Below are positions 1 to 10,947 of a stretch of DNA of 64,000 nucleotides, in pieces. The stretch is from Simmondsia chinensis (Eukaryota; Streptophyta; Magnoliopsida; Caryophyllales; Simmondsiaceae), in NCBI GenBank assembly GCA_018398585.1, contig JAGTTD010000011.1, positions 33,290,164-33,354,163 on the forward strand, in the 5' to 3' direction. Under the pieces are notes generated by a model. The model was not told the DNA's origin, ran no database searches, and worked only from the letters and a program-made list of their open reading frames with translations. Numbering within the stretch: position 1 is the stretch's first letter; each line of letters begins with the position of its first letter. Made by a program: the position numbers and the translations under genes.

Positions 1-64
1 CTGGTGCAGCTCAATCAAGGCGAGTGATCCTCTCTCAGCTGAGATTTTGGCAATTCGAGGTGCA

Positions 65-604
65 TGTCATGAACCTAAGTCCGTGACTTGGATAGATTTT
101 GAAAAAGAGAGAACGAGAGAGAGAAAGAGAGTAGAATTAAGAAGAGAGTTAGAGAAGAGATGAAGAAAAGAAGAGAAATTTTAGAATAAGTTAGGAAGAA
201 GAAGAGGAATTTAGTAGATAGAGGAAGAGGGAAAAGTGACGGTTGGGAGAGAGGGAAGAGAGAAGAGTAATTTGAAATTTTCACTTTGATTAATTGATGA
301 TCAAAATACAACACTTGCAAGTGTTTAAATAGACATTTCGGAGGGAAGGCTCCTTAGGCCCTTAGACCCTAGTACATGGCCTACATTTTAATTAATACAA
401 TTACATCATTACAATTCAAATTACCCCTTTGCCTCTTAAACACCCCCAACCGGTTCCCTCTCTAAACCCAATTCAAAATTTAAACTAATTTATACTTAAC
501 TAATTTTATAATTTTACATTACATAATTGATACAAAAAATAATAGAAATGAAAAATAGCCGTTCGGTTCGTTGGCTCGTGAGAGTCACGACTAGGGTCAT
601 GACA
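65..604 (-). repeat. 3' LTR of the element at 65-1989
   Basis: This 540-bp LTR is the 3' copy in the element's minus-strand orientation. It carries a GAGA-rich stretch (about 105-250) and is closely similar to the copy at 1449-1989. Confidence 0.88.
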
Positions 605-691
605 AACCCTTCCCCTTGAAAACATCCTTGTCCTCAAGGATGTAATGTGGCTTGAGTGCTTCGTGCCAATCCCCGTCCTTGGAAATCGCTC

Positions 692-1342
692 TCATACCCT
701 TGCCTTGACCTTGATCTTTTGAATATCTCTTCTAGTGATCTTAGGCTTGAGATGGTGAGCTTGACACGGTTTTGCCTTCTTGTGTTGCTGTCTACCACGG
801 TGTTGCTGCTTTTCATGAGCCATGGTAGCGCTATGGAATTCTCGAGGTACCATTGTTACCCGTGCCTCCTGTTCATGGTCTCCCCATGGCCATGGCTTGC
901 AAGTCATAGTCGGGCTTGGGGGCTTTTGAACTTCTAATGGTACCTTTGTTGCATTTCGCCCCAATTCATGCGATTCTTCCTCAATGATGGGCGGCCCTTC
1001 AATAATGTGTAGCTCTAAAGGCGGTGGTTCCATTGGTTCCTTCTCATCCTTGACATCAATAGCGATGTCAGGGACTTCATCACATCCCTTTTGAGGCTGC
1101 GGTGGAAGTTCAAACTTCACACCACGGCTATCACAAAGCCGAGCTACAACATCGGTTACGGCCCTAATGTCCGCCTTCATGTCAGCCATGTCTGCCCCCA
1201 AGTTTGTCATGGTGGCCTTCATTTCGGTGTTGGTTCGGTTTTGTTGTTCCTCTAATCGGTTCATTATTTCCTCCAAGCGGACCAACCTTCCGTCTATGGC
1301 GTCGACCCACTCGTTGGACTCGGTGCGATCGGTTGATGACAT
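692..1342 (-). CDS. Internal ORF of the LTR element, coiled-coil protein (Gag-like position)
   Basis: This 216-residue reading frame fills most of the space between the LTRs and starts about 90 bp after the primer-binding site, where gag would lie. Residues 1-70 are acidic and heptad-rich (RLVRLEEIMNRLEEQQN, then repeated ADMADMKADI), suggesting a coiled coil. The middle is proline- and glutamate-rich. The C-terminal 50 residues are strongly basic (RGRQQHKKAK, KIKVKARV), fitting nucleic-acid binding. There is no CCHC zinc knuckle and no enzyme domain. The product is not recognised by name. A truncated gag-type protein kept by a TR-GAG-like element is the likeliest reading, but function is inference. 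Confidence 0.5.
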   Translation of the reverse strand: MSSTDRTESNEWVDAIDGRLVRLEEIMNRLEEQQNRTNTEMKATMTNLGADMADMKADIRAVTDVVARLCDSRGVKFELPPQPQKGCDEVPDIAIDVKDEKEPMEPPPLELHIIEGPPIIEEESHELGRNATKVPLEVQKPPSPTMTCKPWPWGDHEQEARVTMVPREFHSATMAHEKQQHRGRQQHKKAKPCQAHHLKPKITRRDIQKIKVKARV

Positions 1343-1448
1343 GCTTCTTGTAAAAGCCTTTTTTTTTTTTTTTTTGAAAATGAGACGAATGAAAATGCAA
1401 AGGATATGATATGCCTTCTTCGATTGGAAGATGGCTCTTATACCACTT

Positions 1449-1989
1449 TGTCACGAACCTAAGTCCGTGACTTGGATAGATTTTGAAAAAGAGAGAACGA
1501 GAGAGAGAAAGAGAGTAGAATTAAGAAGAGAATTAGAGAAGAGATGAAGAAAAGAAGAGAAATTTTAAAATAAGTTAGGAAGAAGAAGAGGAATTTAGTA
1601 GATAGAGGAAGAGGGAGAAGTGACGGTTGGGAGAGAGGGAAGAGAGAAGAGTAATTTGAAATTTTCACTTTGATTAATTGATGATCAAAATACAACACTT
1701 ACAAGTGTTTAAATAGACATTTTGGAGGGAAGGCTCCCTAGGCCCTTAGACCCTAATACATAGCCTATATTTTAATTAATACAATTACATCATTACAATT
1801 CAAATTACCCCTTTGCCTCCTAAACACCCCCAACCGGTTCCCTCTCTAAACCCGATTCAAAATTTAAACTAATTTATACTTAACTAATTTTACAATTTTT
1901 ACATTACATAATCGATACAAAAAATAATAGAAATGAAAAATAGCCGTTCGGTTCGTTGGCTCGTGAGAGCCACGGCTAGGGTCGTGACA
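1449..1989 (-). repeat. 5' LTR of the element at 65-1989
   Basis: This 541-bp LTR is the 5' copy in the minus-strand orientation. It is followed on the minus strand by the tRNA-Met type primer site at 1433-1445. Confidence 0.88.
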
Positions 1990-2444
1990 GTGCATGCGAC
2001 CTTGCTTTATCGTGCGGATGGATGAATGTGATGATTGAATCCGATTGTCAGAAGGCCGTTAACTTTTTGAACCAGAGAGAAGCCCTGCAATGGAATGTGA
2101 TTTCAATTGTAAACGATATTTGTTATGTAAAGCGCATTTTGATTTTATAAACTTTGTGTGGGCCTCCAGAACTTGTAATCAGATAGCTCATGTGGCGGCT
2201 AAATCTCATTTAAAAAAAGTTTGTAATCATAGGTGGTGGTTAAATCCACCTTAGGACTTTCAGCATGTAATTGATAGTGAAGGAATGTAATTTTGTCCTA
2301 GCCGTTGTCCCGGCCGTTTTCTTGGCTGGTGTCTTTGATCAAAAAAAAAAAAAAAAAAAAAAATTGCACATTTAGAAATAAGGATCTGTTTTGATTTAAC
2401 AAAGTTGTTTTTAGTCTCAATATTGTAGTTTTTTATGTGTTTCT

Positions 2445-2640
2445 GCATGCTTAGGCGACAGTAGTATCAAGATGGGTAACCTCTTGAAAAGTCTTTGTGT
2501 TGCACCCCTCAGGTTGAGAGTTCTCGGAAATAGCCTCTCTTCAGGGTAGCACCCTGAAGGGGGAAGGCTGCGTACATCCACCCCCTTCGACCCTGGTAGG
2601 CGGGAGCTTTTAGAGTACTGAAAATATTGCTTTTTTTTTG
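2445..2640 (+). mobile_element. 5S-headed SINE, 5'-truncated copy
   Basis: The first part (2445-2512) matches the 3' two thirds of plant 5S rRNA: GCATGCTTAGGCG, then GTAGTATCAAGATGGGTAAC (C-box region), then the 5S end GTGTTGCACCCCTC. It runs into the family's second module, which includes AAGGCTGCGTACATCCACCC and GGCGGGAGC, and a T-rich tail. The first part of the 5S head is missing. Confidence 0.78.
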
Positions 2641-2693
2641 TTTGTTATTAAAAGACTGTTTGATTCATCTCATTTTATCTTGTCTCTTTTGAA

Positions 2694-5600
2694 TAGTGGT
2701 GGCCATAGGCCGGGTCGGGTCGGGCCAGGCCCGGGCCCTCTACAATGCGGGCGCCAGGCCTTTTTAACTAAATTAAAAAAAAATTAAAAAATACATAGTC
2801 ATTTTGTACTAAAATTATTGTAATTCATTGATAAATAATATAAGATATAAATATATTTCTTTCCAAGTATACATGTTCAAAAAAAATAATACTAAATATA
2901 TATAATAAATAAAATACAATATACAACAAGTAATTATCAAAAAAATATCAGTAAATAAATAACGTATCAAATACAAATACAAAGTTGGGGCCTAATATTT
3001 AAAAATATAAATTTATTTATCAAAAAATATAAAGTTTGACATATGGAGTGTGCGGTCATCTTTTGACGTAAATATTTGAAAGTAAATAATTAACATACAA
3101 AAGTCTTGAATCTTGATATCAGTCATATCGGGGGGTTTCTACGCCATCATTTGACGTATCAGTTGTGCGGTCGTCTTCTTCATCGCTCGATGAATCCATC
3201 TTCATTCTCTGTTGATCTCTTGCCTCAGCTAGCAGCCAATCTTTCAAGCACACGGACATCTCCAAGCTCGACGGTGATAGCTTAGCCCTCTTCGTTCCAA
3301 GCAACCTGCCACCAAGACTGAAAGCACACTCCGATGCTACTGAAGACACCGGACAACTTAGTATATCACGTGCCATGGTGGAAAGCACGGGATACTGGGT
3401 TTGGTTTGTGTTCCACCATTGTAACATATCAAAATTCGGGTTGGCCGGCGGCCCGAAAATATGGACCATCGGTGTCCGCAAATAATAATCTAACACGTCA
3501 CATGATGTGGGGGCTGCTGTGGGCGTAAATTGCTCCAACAATTTTCACGAATATGACGTGTGTGAACTACTTCCACTAGATGTGGAAGATCCTACTGCAG
3601 CAGTACTAGGATTATTGGACGCTAATTGACGAAAATATTGAGAAAATAAACTATGTAAGTCGTTATCGACATCGGCAATGAAAGTGTCGATATTAAGAGA
3701 AGGATTCAAATACGTGAAAAAATGTTGGCAAAACAAGTTGAAACCTGAGCGGTTATAACAAGGGTCTAAAATAGTTGCAAAGCAGTAAGTAAGAGGTAGT
3801 TCAGAAAAATATTTGGCAAGCTTTTCTTTCATTGCCGTAATCGATCCGAACAAAATGGGGTTGGATTGATTACCCACCATCCAATTTACAATATCAAGCA
3901 ATGTTGATATTGCTTGAGGCATGGTCGGATAGTAGCAACCCGAAAAAAATGTTGTCGCGTCTTTAAACATGCTAAAAAATTTACAAATTTCATCTATTGT
4001 CTCCCAATGTATACCGTCCAGGTTGTAATCGCGCCATTCTACATGATTTTCCTGGGCGAATTCCATCAGAGCGTCTTTGTATGGTAGAATGCGCTCTAAC
4101 ATTACTACCGTAGATAACCACCTAGTTTTGGAGTCTAATTTAAATTGTTTATATTCTATGTTATGCAACCTACATACATTTTTAAATCTTTTTTTCCTAG
4201 CGACGGATGTTTTAATTGATATTATTACAGATCTTAAGGTGGCAAGGGATGCGTCTATAAGATCTAAACCATCCATTACCATTAAATGCAAAATGTGACA
4301 GATGCAACGAATATGAAAACACTTCCCACCTAACATGGTTCTCATTTTCCTAATTAAATGTGCTACGGATGCAGTGTTATTGGAAGCATTGTCAAACGTA
4401 ATACTGAAGATACGTTGTTCTATGCCCCAATCGCGGACTGCTGACATAATCGCACCCGTAATTACCTCGGCAGTATGGAGGCAATCTAAAAGTCCAAAAT
4501 GAATTATTCTCTTCTGGATGATGAAGGATTCATCGGTCCAGTGTGCCGTTATGCACATATAAGGTTGGCCGGGTTTGGATGTCCATACGTCCGACGTCAA
4601 CGAGAACATGCTCGTGTTCGTCGCAAAAAGAGTATGTATCCCAATTTTAAGATTGTGGTACAACGTAAAAGCGTCCCGCTTTACGGTGTTCCGAGGAATC
4701 CTCACAATTGCGGGGTTCACATTTCGTTGGAGGTAGTCGACGAAATGTGGGTTTTCGCCGGTACTAAAAGGCCTTTCGCTCAAAATTACATATTTAGCTA
4801 GCCCCCTACTGTTGCTCTCCTGAAAGAACCTAAAATTAGCAAGTGCACCGGTCACTTGCTGTACTAAACGTTGTTGGCTCTTTTCCGGGAATTGCTCGGG
4901 GTGGCACCTAAGTGTATGTCTATTTAGTGTGCTCGTCCCACTGCCGGGTTGATGGCTAAAATTCTTAGGTGGGTCACATAATTTACAGGTTGCTTTATTA
5001 GTTGTCTTATTAAATGTAAAGTGCTTCCATACCCCACTAGTTGTACGCCTACTAGTCAAGGTACTAGTTTCAGGCTGGGCATCGGTAGTGGGGGTGGGTT
5101 CCTCATCAGTTTGTGAGTCTGCAACCCCACCACTACCTGACTCATGATAATCTTGTGGTTGTGAAAAGTTATAATCTATGCTATCATCAGTGTATTGGGG
5201 TGTTGGGTCTGGTTGTATAAAAGCTCGTTCTTCAGTATCAAGTAAGACAATAATAGTCCTTTTTGGGATTCTGGGTGGCCGAGAAGAGCTAGAACTAGCA
5301 CGACCGGCTCCAGATGATGAAGAGTTGTGTGCCATATTAGTATAAATGATTATTATTTATAAAATGCAAGTAGTAATGCAAATTAAATAACTAAAAATGA
5401 GAATCAAAAAAAATTACGATACTAAAATTACCGAAACGAGAGAACAATGAAATTCACACTTCAGCCAATTACTTTACGATCTTCGAACTTTAGAGCACAA
5501 TTTTGCAATTAGCAAATTAGAGAAGATGGGAGATGATGAATGTATAGAGAGAGAAGAGAGAATTGAAGATTTTGTGAGAAAATGAGTTGGGGAGGTTTAA

Positions 5601-5775
5601 GTATTTATAGAAAAAAAAAATATAATTTTTTTTTTTTTGGTAAAAAAAGAACCGTTGGCCGGGCCAGGCTGGGCCGAGCCCAGGCCCTGAAAAAAATAGG
5701 CCCGAGGCCCGGCCCGGTCCGCTACAATGCCGTGCTGGCCGGGTCCGGGCCTACCCGGCCCGTTGGCCACCACTA
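2694..5775 (-). mobile_element. hAT superfamily DNA transposon, near-complete copy 1
   Basis: Both ends are visible: TAGTGGTGGCCA on the left and its inverse TGGCCACCACTA on the right, each followed inward by GC-rich subterminal repeats of the GGGCCGGGC type. The 8-bp duplication CTTTTGAA flanks the unit exactly (2686-2693 and 5776-5783), as expected for hAT. The interior holds a BED-finger hAT transposase on the minus strand. At 3,082 bp it is full length by comparison with the second copy at 57771-60928. Confidence 0.95.
3119..5335 (-). pseudogene. hAT transposase with one premature stop codon
   Basis: This is the transposase of the hAT element. The frame runs 596 residues, meets a TGA at 3545-3547, and continues in the same frame for a further 140 residues to a TGA at 3119-3121. 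The second copy of the element has tryptophan (TGG) at the stop, so a single G-to-A change broke it. Domains in order: a BED zinc finger at residues about 99-146 (W103, C117, C120, H140, H145); the RNase H-like catalytic fold, with DVWTS (D249) and TFDNASNN (D315) carrying likely catalytic aspartates; and in the last 140 residues the hAT dimerisation domain (WWNTNQTQYPVLSTMARDIL, then SSVASECAFS). It would cut and paste the element through its terminal repeats. Confidence 0.93.
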
Positions 5776-5968
5776 CTTTTGAACTTATCAATTTTAATAA
5801 GAAATGTTCATTTAAGATATGTATCTTTGTACATTAAATTATTTGATTATGCAGTGTAAAAATATCTGTTTTTTATAAAATAAGGTATTTGCATACAAAT
5901 TTAAAAAAAATTATCTGTTATAAAAAATATGACGTCTAATGATTTCTTTCAAGGATACTGGCTGTGTC

Positions 5969-6176
5969 TGGATCTCATTAGAATTCCGAAGTTAAGCGTG
6001 CTTAGGCAAGAGTAGTACCAGGATGGATGACCTTCTGGAAAGTCCTCACTCTCAGGTTGGGGGCGCTCGGAAACAACCTTTCTTCATGGGTAATACCCTG
6101 AAGGGGGAAGGCTGCGTACATCTGTCCCCCAGACCCTGCTTAGGCGGGAGCCCTTGGGACACTGGGTATGTTGCTT
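5969..6176 (+). mobile_element. 5S-headed SINE with perfect 15-bp target duplication
   Basis: This 208-bp unit is bounded exactly by GATACTGGCTGTGTC (5954-5968 and 6177-6191), the mark of LINE-type retroposition. It opens with GGATCTCATTAGAATTCCG, matching 5S rRNA from about nucleotide 30. It keeps the 5S internal promoter boxes: A-box region GAAGTTAAGCGTGCTTAGGC, intermediate element GTAGTA and C-box region AGGATGGATGACC. The 3' module contains AAGGCTGCGTACATC, ACCCTGCTTAGGCGGGAGCC and a GTATGTTGCTT end, resembling the Au-type SINE tail of angiosperms. Confidence 0.92.
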
Positions 6177-6191
6177 GATACTGGCTGTGTC

Positions 6192-7267
6192 CGGCTAATG
6201 TTAGCTTTAGCTAATTTATGGGGAAAACCAATTGAGATATTTGGTAGTTTTTTTAATAAATATAATCAAAATTGTTGTGAGATAAAAAATGACTACTTTA
6301 AAATATGTGTGTTATAATATATAAATTTATTTATAATAATTTATTATTTATTAAAATTAATCCAATAAGTTAGATTAAAATTATCTTAGGCCTAGAAGAT
6401 TGGAATCTTTCATAACTCGAATTCAATTGTATCAAATATAAGACTTATCTAACCATCTGTATTGTAATGTAATGTGCTCAAACGATGTATGTTAAAGTGT
6501 ATTAGTTACACTTTAACTACTCATATGAGATTAATATTGTTGTATTTTAGTACTAAAAGCAAAAGTGCTTGAATATTTTATTTACAATTAAAATAGTATA
6601 AGCTAATTTATCCAAAAAAATAAATAAATAAATAAATAAAGCGGTTAAAACCATAATTAATGCATCTTAATGGTACATATTAGACAAGCCCAACATGCGG
6701 ATTTAATTTGCAACAATATTTATATACAAATTAGGTATGTAAGTTATGCATAACACTAAAATTACCTCATGTACGATTCCAAAAATAGTGAAATTAGTAT
6801 GCTTCCCTCCATGTACATAGATTCCGGCTTTCTAATTTTTACCCCAATTCCCTTTGTTAGTGTTTACTATTTCTAGTATTGAAGACTTGACTCATAATCT
6901 TGCCTTCGTTATAGGAAGAGGGGTTAGGGAAATTTGGCGAGGGTTGCCGCCTAATACAACTCATATGACTTCTTGGTAAAGGGAAAAAAAGATTTTTTAT
7001 AATATGCATTTAAAGGATACATATTAAAGTGTATTAATTAATGCATTATTGATAGAAAAATAGCCCACCAATCTTGCATCGACCAATAACATGAAATAAA
7101 ATTTATTTTAAAATAATAAACATAGTATAATTAATGTACCGACAAATCCCAAAAAAAAATCCAAATGATGAAATCTAAAATATAGTGGTTATATGAGTGA
7201 TACTTTAGATATTAATAAAATAGATCAAGTGTCTTATATCTAACTATATCCCTTCTCTAACTCTATA
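6192..7267. other. AT-rich intergenic stretch
   Basis: No gene or bounded element was recognised here. A short AAAT microsatellite lies at about 6617-6640. Confidence 0.5.
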
Positions 7268-7349
7268 TAAGGGGTAAGGTTGCATACATCCACCCTCTAG
7301 ACCTCGCTTAGGCAAGAGCCCTTACGGCACTGGATCTGTTATTGTTGCC
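7268..7349 (+). mobile_element. SINE 3' half fragment
   Basis: This stretch matches only the tail module of the 5S-headed SINE family: AAGGTTGCATACATCCACCC, GACCTCGCTTAGGCAAGAGCC and GGCACTGGATCTGTTATTGTTG. The 5S head is absent. Confidence 0.7.
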
Positions 7350-7402
7350 TATTTTTTCGGTAATAAAAAATAACAAAATTTTCTCTACAAAATTTTGAGT
7401 CA

Positions 7403-10094
7403 TCTTTAATATATATAATAGAGAAGTTGAGACTCCTCCAAAAGCCCCCCAACCCTAATCATTTTTTCTTATATTTTTCTTTTTTCTTTATTTATCTTTT
7501 TTCAATCATCTTTAGATTCCTCTTTATTTATATATTAAACAACAATAATTATTATTTATTTATAGATTAAATTTTTCTTTTTTCTTTATTTATCTGTTTT
7601 CAATCCTTTTTAGATTTTTCTTTATTTATATATTAAACAGCAATAATTGTTATTTATTTGTAGATTAAATAACAACTAATCTAAAAGTAGTCTAACTATA
7701 TCTCAACGTATCAAAGGAATGGCAATGGGGCAGGCCGGGTACGGCGTGTCCCCTCCATACCCGTACCCACCTCCCAAATCCTATACTTGTACCCGCCTCA
7801 ATACCCTAATGTGCAAATAAAACGATTATTTATAACTGTACCCACCATCCAAATCCTATACCCGTACTCGCCCCATTACCCGCCACGGGTATGAAGTGCA
7901 TATCTAACAATAATTAATCTAAAAATAACACAACTGTATCTCAACGTATCAAAAGAATGGCAATGGGCCGTGGCGGGTACGAGGTGCCTCCTCCATGTCC
8001 GTATCCGCCACCCAAATCCTATACCCGTATCCTCCTCATTGCCCTAATGTGCGTACAAAACGAATATCTATATCCGCTCATATTAGTTATTTAATACTAT
8101 TTTTAAAAACAAATTATTTTTTATAATATGTACAAAACGATTATCTATACTCGCTCATATTAGTTATTTAATGTTGTTTTTAAAAATAAATTATTTTTTA
8201 TAATAAATAATTTCAATTCTTGAATTTAAACACGTATTTTTTAATTTCAAGGTTAACTATGTACAGAATGAACCGATTATGGTGGGTATGGGGGTGGGGA
8301 GCGTGGTCGGGCCGGTCCCCACTTATACCCGAGCCCGCCCCATTTCAATTTGGTTTATAAGATCTACGCATTAGACAACAAACTAACTGTAACCGCCACC
8401 CAAATCCTATACCCGTACCCGCCCTATTACTCGCCACTGGTATGAAGTGCATACCTAACAACATTTAATCTAAAAGTATCACAACTATATCTCAACGTTT
8501 CAAATTGATGGCAATGGGGCGAGGCGGGTACGGGGTGCCTTCTCCATACCCGTACCCGCTATCCAAATCCTATACCCATAACCACTTCATTGCCCTAATG
8601 TACGTACAAAATGATTATCTATACCCGCTCGTATTATTTGTTTAATACTATTTTTAAAAACAAATTTTTTTGAACATTGATAAATAATTTGGATTATTGA
8701 ATTTAAACCCTTAATTTTTAAATTTCAAGGTTAACTATGTACAAAATGAGTCGGTTATGGTGGGTATGATGCCGGGGGGGGGGGGCGGGTATGGAACATG
8801 GCGGGGCAGGTCCCCACTTATACCCGTACCCGCCCCATTTGACTTTAGTTTATAAAATCTACGCACTAGACAACAAAAATAACCGCACCCGCCAAACAAA
8901 TCCTATTCCCGTACGCGGCCCATGACCTGCCACGGGTACGAAGTGCATACCTGTACCCTCCCCGCCGGTGACTGACCTGTACCCCTACCTGCCTCATTAC
9001 CCGCGGGTATCCATTACCCAACCCGTACCTCTTTAATATGCGTACATAACAGTTATCTGTACCCGCTCTTATCAGGTGGAGCCCATTGCCATCCCTATAT
9101 CTCTTAGTTAAAAAATTACCCACCACCAACTTTTCTACCAAAATAAATCAGAGCGTTATACCATGCGCCACACTGAACCACCAATTCAATATCTTTTATA
9201 TTTTTTGAGTTTGATTATTTTTTGTTTATAAAAGTTATAATTGGATTATTTTGATAAAAACCGTAGCGCACTATGCCAGATGTATATTCGTGCATAAAGC
9301 AGTAAATTTTTTATTTAAGACTTCTCTTATGTAATCCAAGAACAGGGCGCGGGTTAGACCTCTGACAACCCAAAAAAAATAAATAAAGAGTTTTCGTATT
9401 TAGTACACGAAGTGCGACATTTCGCGTGCCTACTGCAAAGAAGGATTTATTTTAACCTGGTGAGGTATATAAATTTTGACTTGGGTTTATAAGATCTACG
9501 CATTATATAACAAAATTAATGTACGAAAAAATTTAATTCATTAAAGTTTCAAAAATTAAAAAGGAAAACATATTTTCAATTTAAGACTTTTCGTATTTAA
9601 CCTATAAAAAAATAAAAAGGATTCTAAAAAAAAGGCCCCCGAGAACCAAAAATAATAAAGGAAATATTAAGGCAATATATTATTATTTTAATACTTCTCT
9701 TATGTAATCCAAGAATAGGGTACCGGTTACACCTCAAACAATTTCGAATTAAGACTTTTCGTATTTAGTCCATAAAAGAAAATCAAGCAAACCTCCCATA
9801 ACCAAAAATAAAAAAAAAATTCTTAATTTAAGACTTTCTATATTTAATCCGTAAAAAAAAAATCCGTAAAAAAAAAAGAACAAATAAAGTCCCTGTTAAA
9901 GACTTAAAATGGGAAATATAGTTTGTCTTATTTTTTACTGAAAACTTTTACAGTTACTGCTATGAAAATTATGTAAATTGAACAACATTATGGACAGCTG
10001 ATCAAACAAGATGTTAGTTCGACACAAAAAATCACGGCTATAAAATACAGTGACCAATAAATATCATCCGTGCATCACACGGGAACGAACCTAG
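7403..10094 (+). mobile_element. Non-autonomous Helitron A
   Basis: The 5' end is TCTTTAATATATATAATAGA after an A. The 3' end has a hairpin, CCGTG (10068-10072) pairing with CACGG (10078-10082), then CTAG (10091-10094) followed by T. These are the Helitron signatures: 5' TC, a 3' hairpin about 8-12 nt before CTRR, and insertion between A and T without target duplication. The second Helitron at 10139-13848 has related ends. No Rep/helicase gene is present, so it is non-autonomous. The interior holds a GC-rich repeat array (7711-9098) and two partial repeats of an ACTTCTCTTATGTAATCCAA segment (about 9320 and 9692). Confidence 0.72.
7711..9098. repeat. Array of degenerate TACCCG / GGCAATGGGG units inside Helitron A
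   Basis: Three units each start near TATCTCAACG(T)ATCAAA..ATGGCAATGGG (about 7698, 7948 and 8490) and continue into runs of TACCCGTACCCGCC-like sequence. The right edge, CCCATTGCCATCCCT, is the inverse of the left edge. This matches the ends of the separate hAT-like element at 14694-15229, so the array probably arose from hAT-type insertions later duplicated in tandem. An inverted, decayed counterpart lies at about 13200-13640 in Helitron B. Confidence 0.6.
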
Positions 10095-10947
10095 TAAATA
10101 ATTAAATTAGAGGCTCAGCACTTTAATATTAATAATAACTAGTTTTGTTCCCGTGGGATGTACGAGAGGTATTTATTTATTACTGTATTTTGTAGCCCTG
10201 AATTTTTGCATCGAACTAATATCTTGTTTGATTAGTTGTCCACAATTTTGTTAAGTTTTCATAATATTCATAGTAGTAACCGTAAAAAGGTTTCAATAAA
10301 AAAATACGACAAAATATATTGCTTATTTTACGTATTTCATAGGGAATTTATTTTTTCTTTTTTCTTTTATAGATTAAATACAGAAAGTCTTAAATAATTT
10401 TTTTATTTATTTTGATTCTTGGATATTTTTTTTTTCTTTCTATGGAGTAAATATGAGAAATTATCCAACTTGAGTTAATAACCAAAAAATAACTCAACTT
10501 TATTTAATCTACTGAATTGGTAATTAAGTGTGGCGCATGGTATGAAGCTTCGGTTTATTTTTGTTGAAAAGTTGAAGTTGGGTATTTTTTCGGTTAGGAA
10601 ATGAAGTTGGATAATTTTTTTATAGAAAAGTTACAGCTGTGTTTGGGGAGGGTACGGGAATAAGTGGCCCCAAACTTATAATTTCATTTTTAATACCTCT
10701 AAACTATTAGTGAAAATTAATTTTATTGCCCTAATTTTTAATTTAATCAAAGATGATACAAAGTAATAAAGAAAAATATTAACGTACCAACATAATTGCA
10801 ATTAATTCAGATTTGCTCTGTGGAAAAGGATGTTGGTTCATGATGAAAACATTTTGGTCAATTGCTTCCTTGATAATTTTTTTTTAAAACATTAATTTCT
10901 CCCTGTAATGACACAAACAAATCAAATACTAAAATAAATATACTTTT

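Larger units (their letters stand above)
65..1989 (-). mobile_element. Complete non-autonomous LTR retrotransposon (about 1.9 kb)
   Basis: Two near-identical direct repeats (65-604 and 1449-1989) begin TGTCA and end TGACA. The 5-bp sequence GTGCA flanks the whole unit (60-64 and 1990-1994) as a perfect target-site duplication. On the minus strand the primer-binding site TGGTATAAGAGCC (1433-1445) lies 3 nt inside the 5' LTR and matches the plant initiator tRNA-Met site. The purine tract AAGGGGAAGGG (about 606-616) abuts the 3' LTR. No protease, reverse transcriptase or integrase is present, so it must borrow enzymes. It lies in the RNase H domain of an older LINE. The LTRs differ at only a modest number of sites, so insertion is fairly recent. 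Confidence 0.9.
1..2363 (+). pseudogene. 3' end of a LINE (RNase H domain remnant with poly-A), split by an LTR element
   Basis: Reading 2-64 and then 1995 onward in one frame (one copy of the 5-bp repeat GTGCA removed) gives a continuous RNase H type domain as found at the C-terminus of plant LINE polyproteins. Visible signatures are AEILAIRGA running into CDLALSCGW, then MIESDC (the family's ESD motif) and, after a break, ASRTCNQIAHVAAKSH (the family's R-x-x-N-x-x-AH motif). A frame break with a stop near 2147-2150 shows decay. The reading ends at a TAG near 2251, followed by a short 3' UTR and an A-run at 2341-2363, as expected for a LINE 3' end. The body upstream lies outside the window. 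An RNase H gene copied as a retroposon is a less likely alternative. Confidence 0.72.

Noticed and set aside
656..937. Plus-strand frame of 93 codons
   Set aside because: It is antisense to the LTR element's own ORF and has no recognisable product.
4077..4801. Plus-strand frames inside hAT copy 1 (and their equivalents in copy 2)
   Set aside because: They are antisense shadows of the transposase; conservation follows from the opposite strand.
5954..6191. Possible functional 5S rRNA gene
   Set aside because: Only part of 5S is present, joined to a SINE tail and flanked by a target duplication, so it is a retroposon.
8866..9141. 91-codon minus-strand frame in the Helitron A repeat array
   Set aside because: It is composed of the degenerate CCCGTACC repeat and has no domain.
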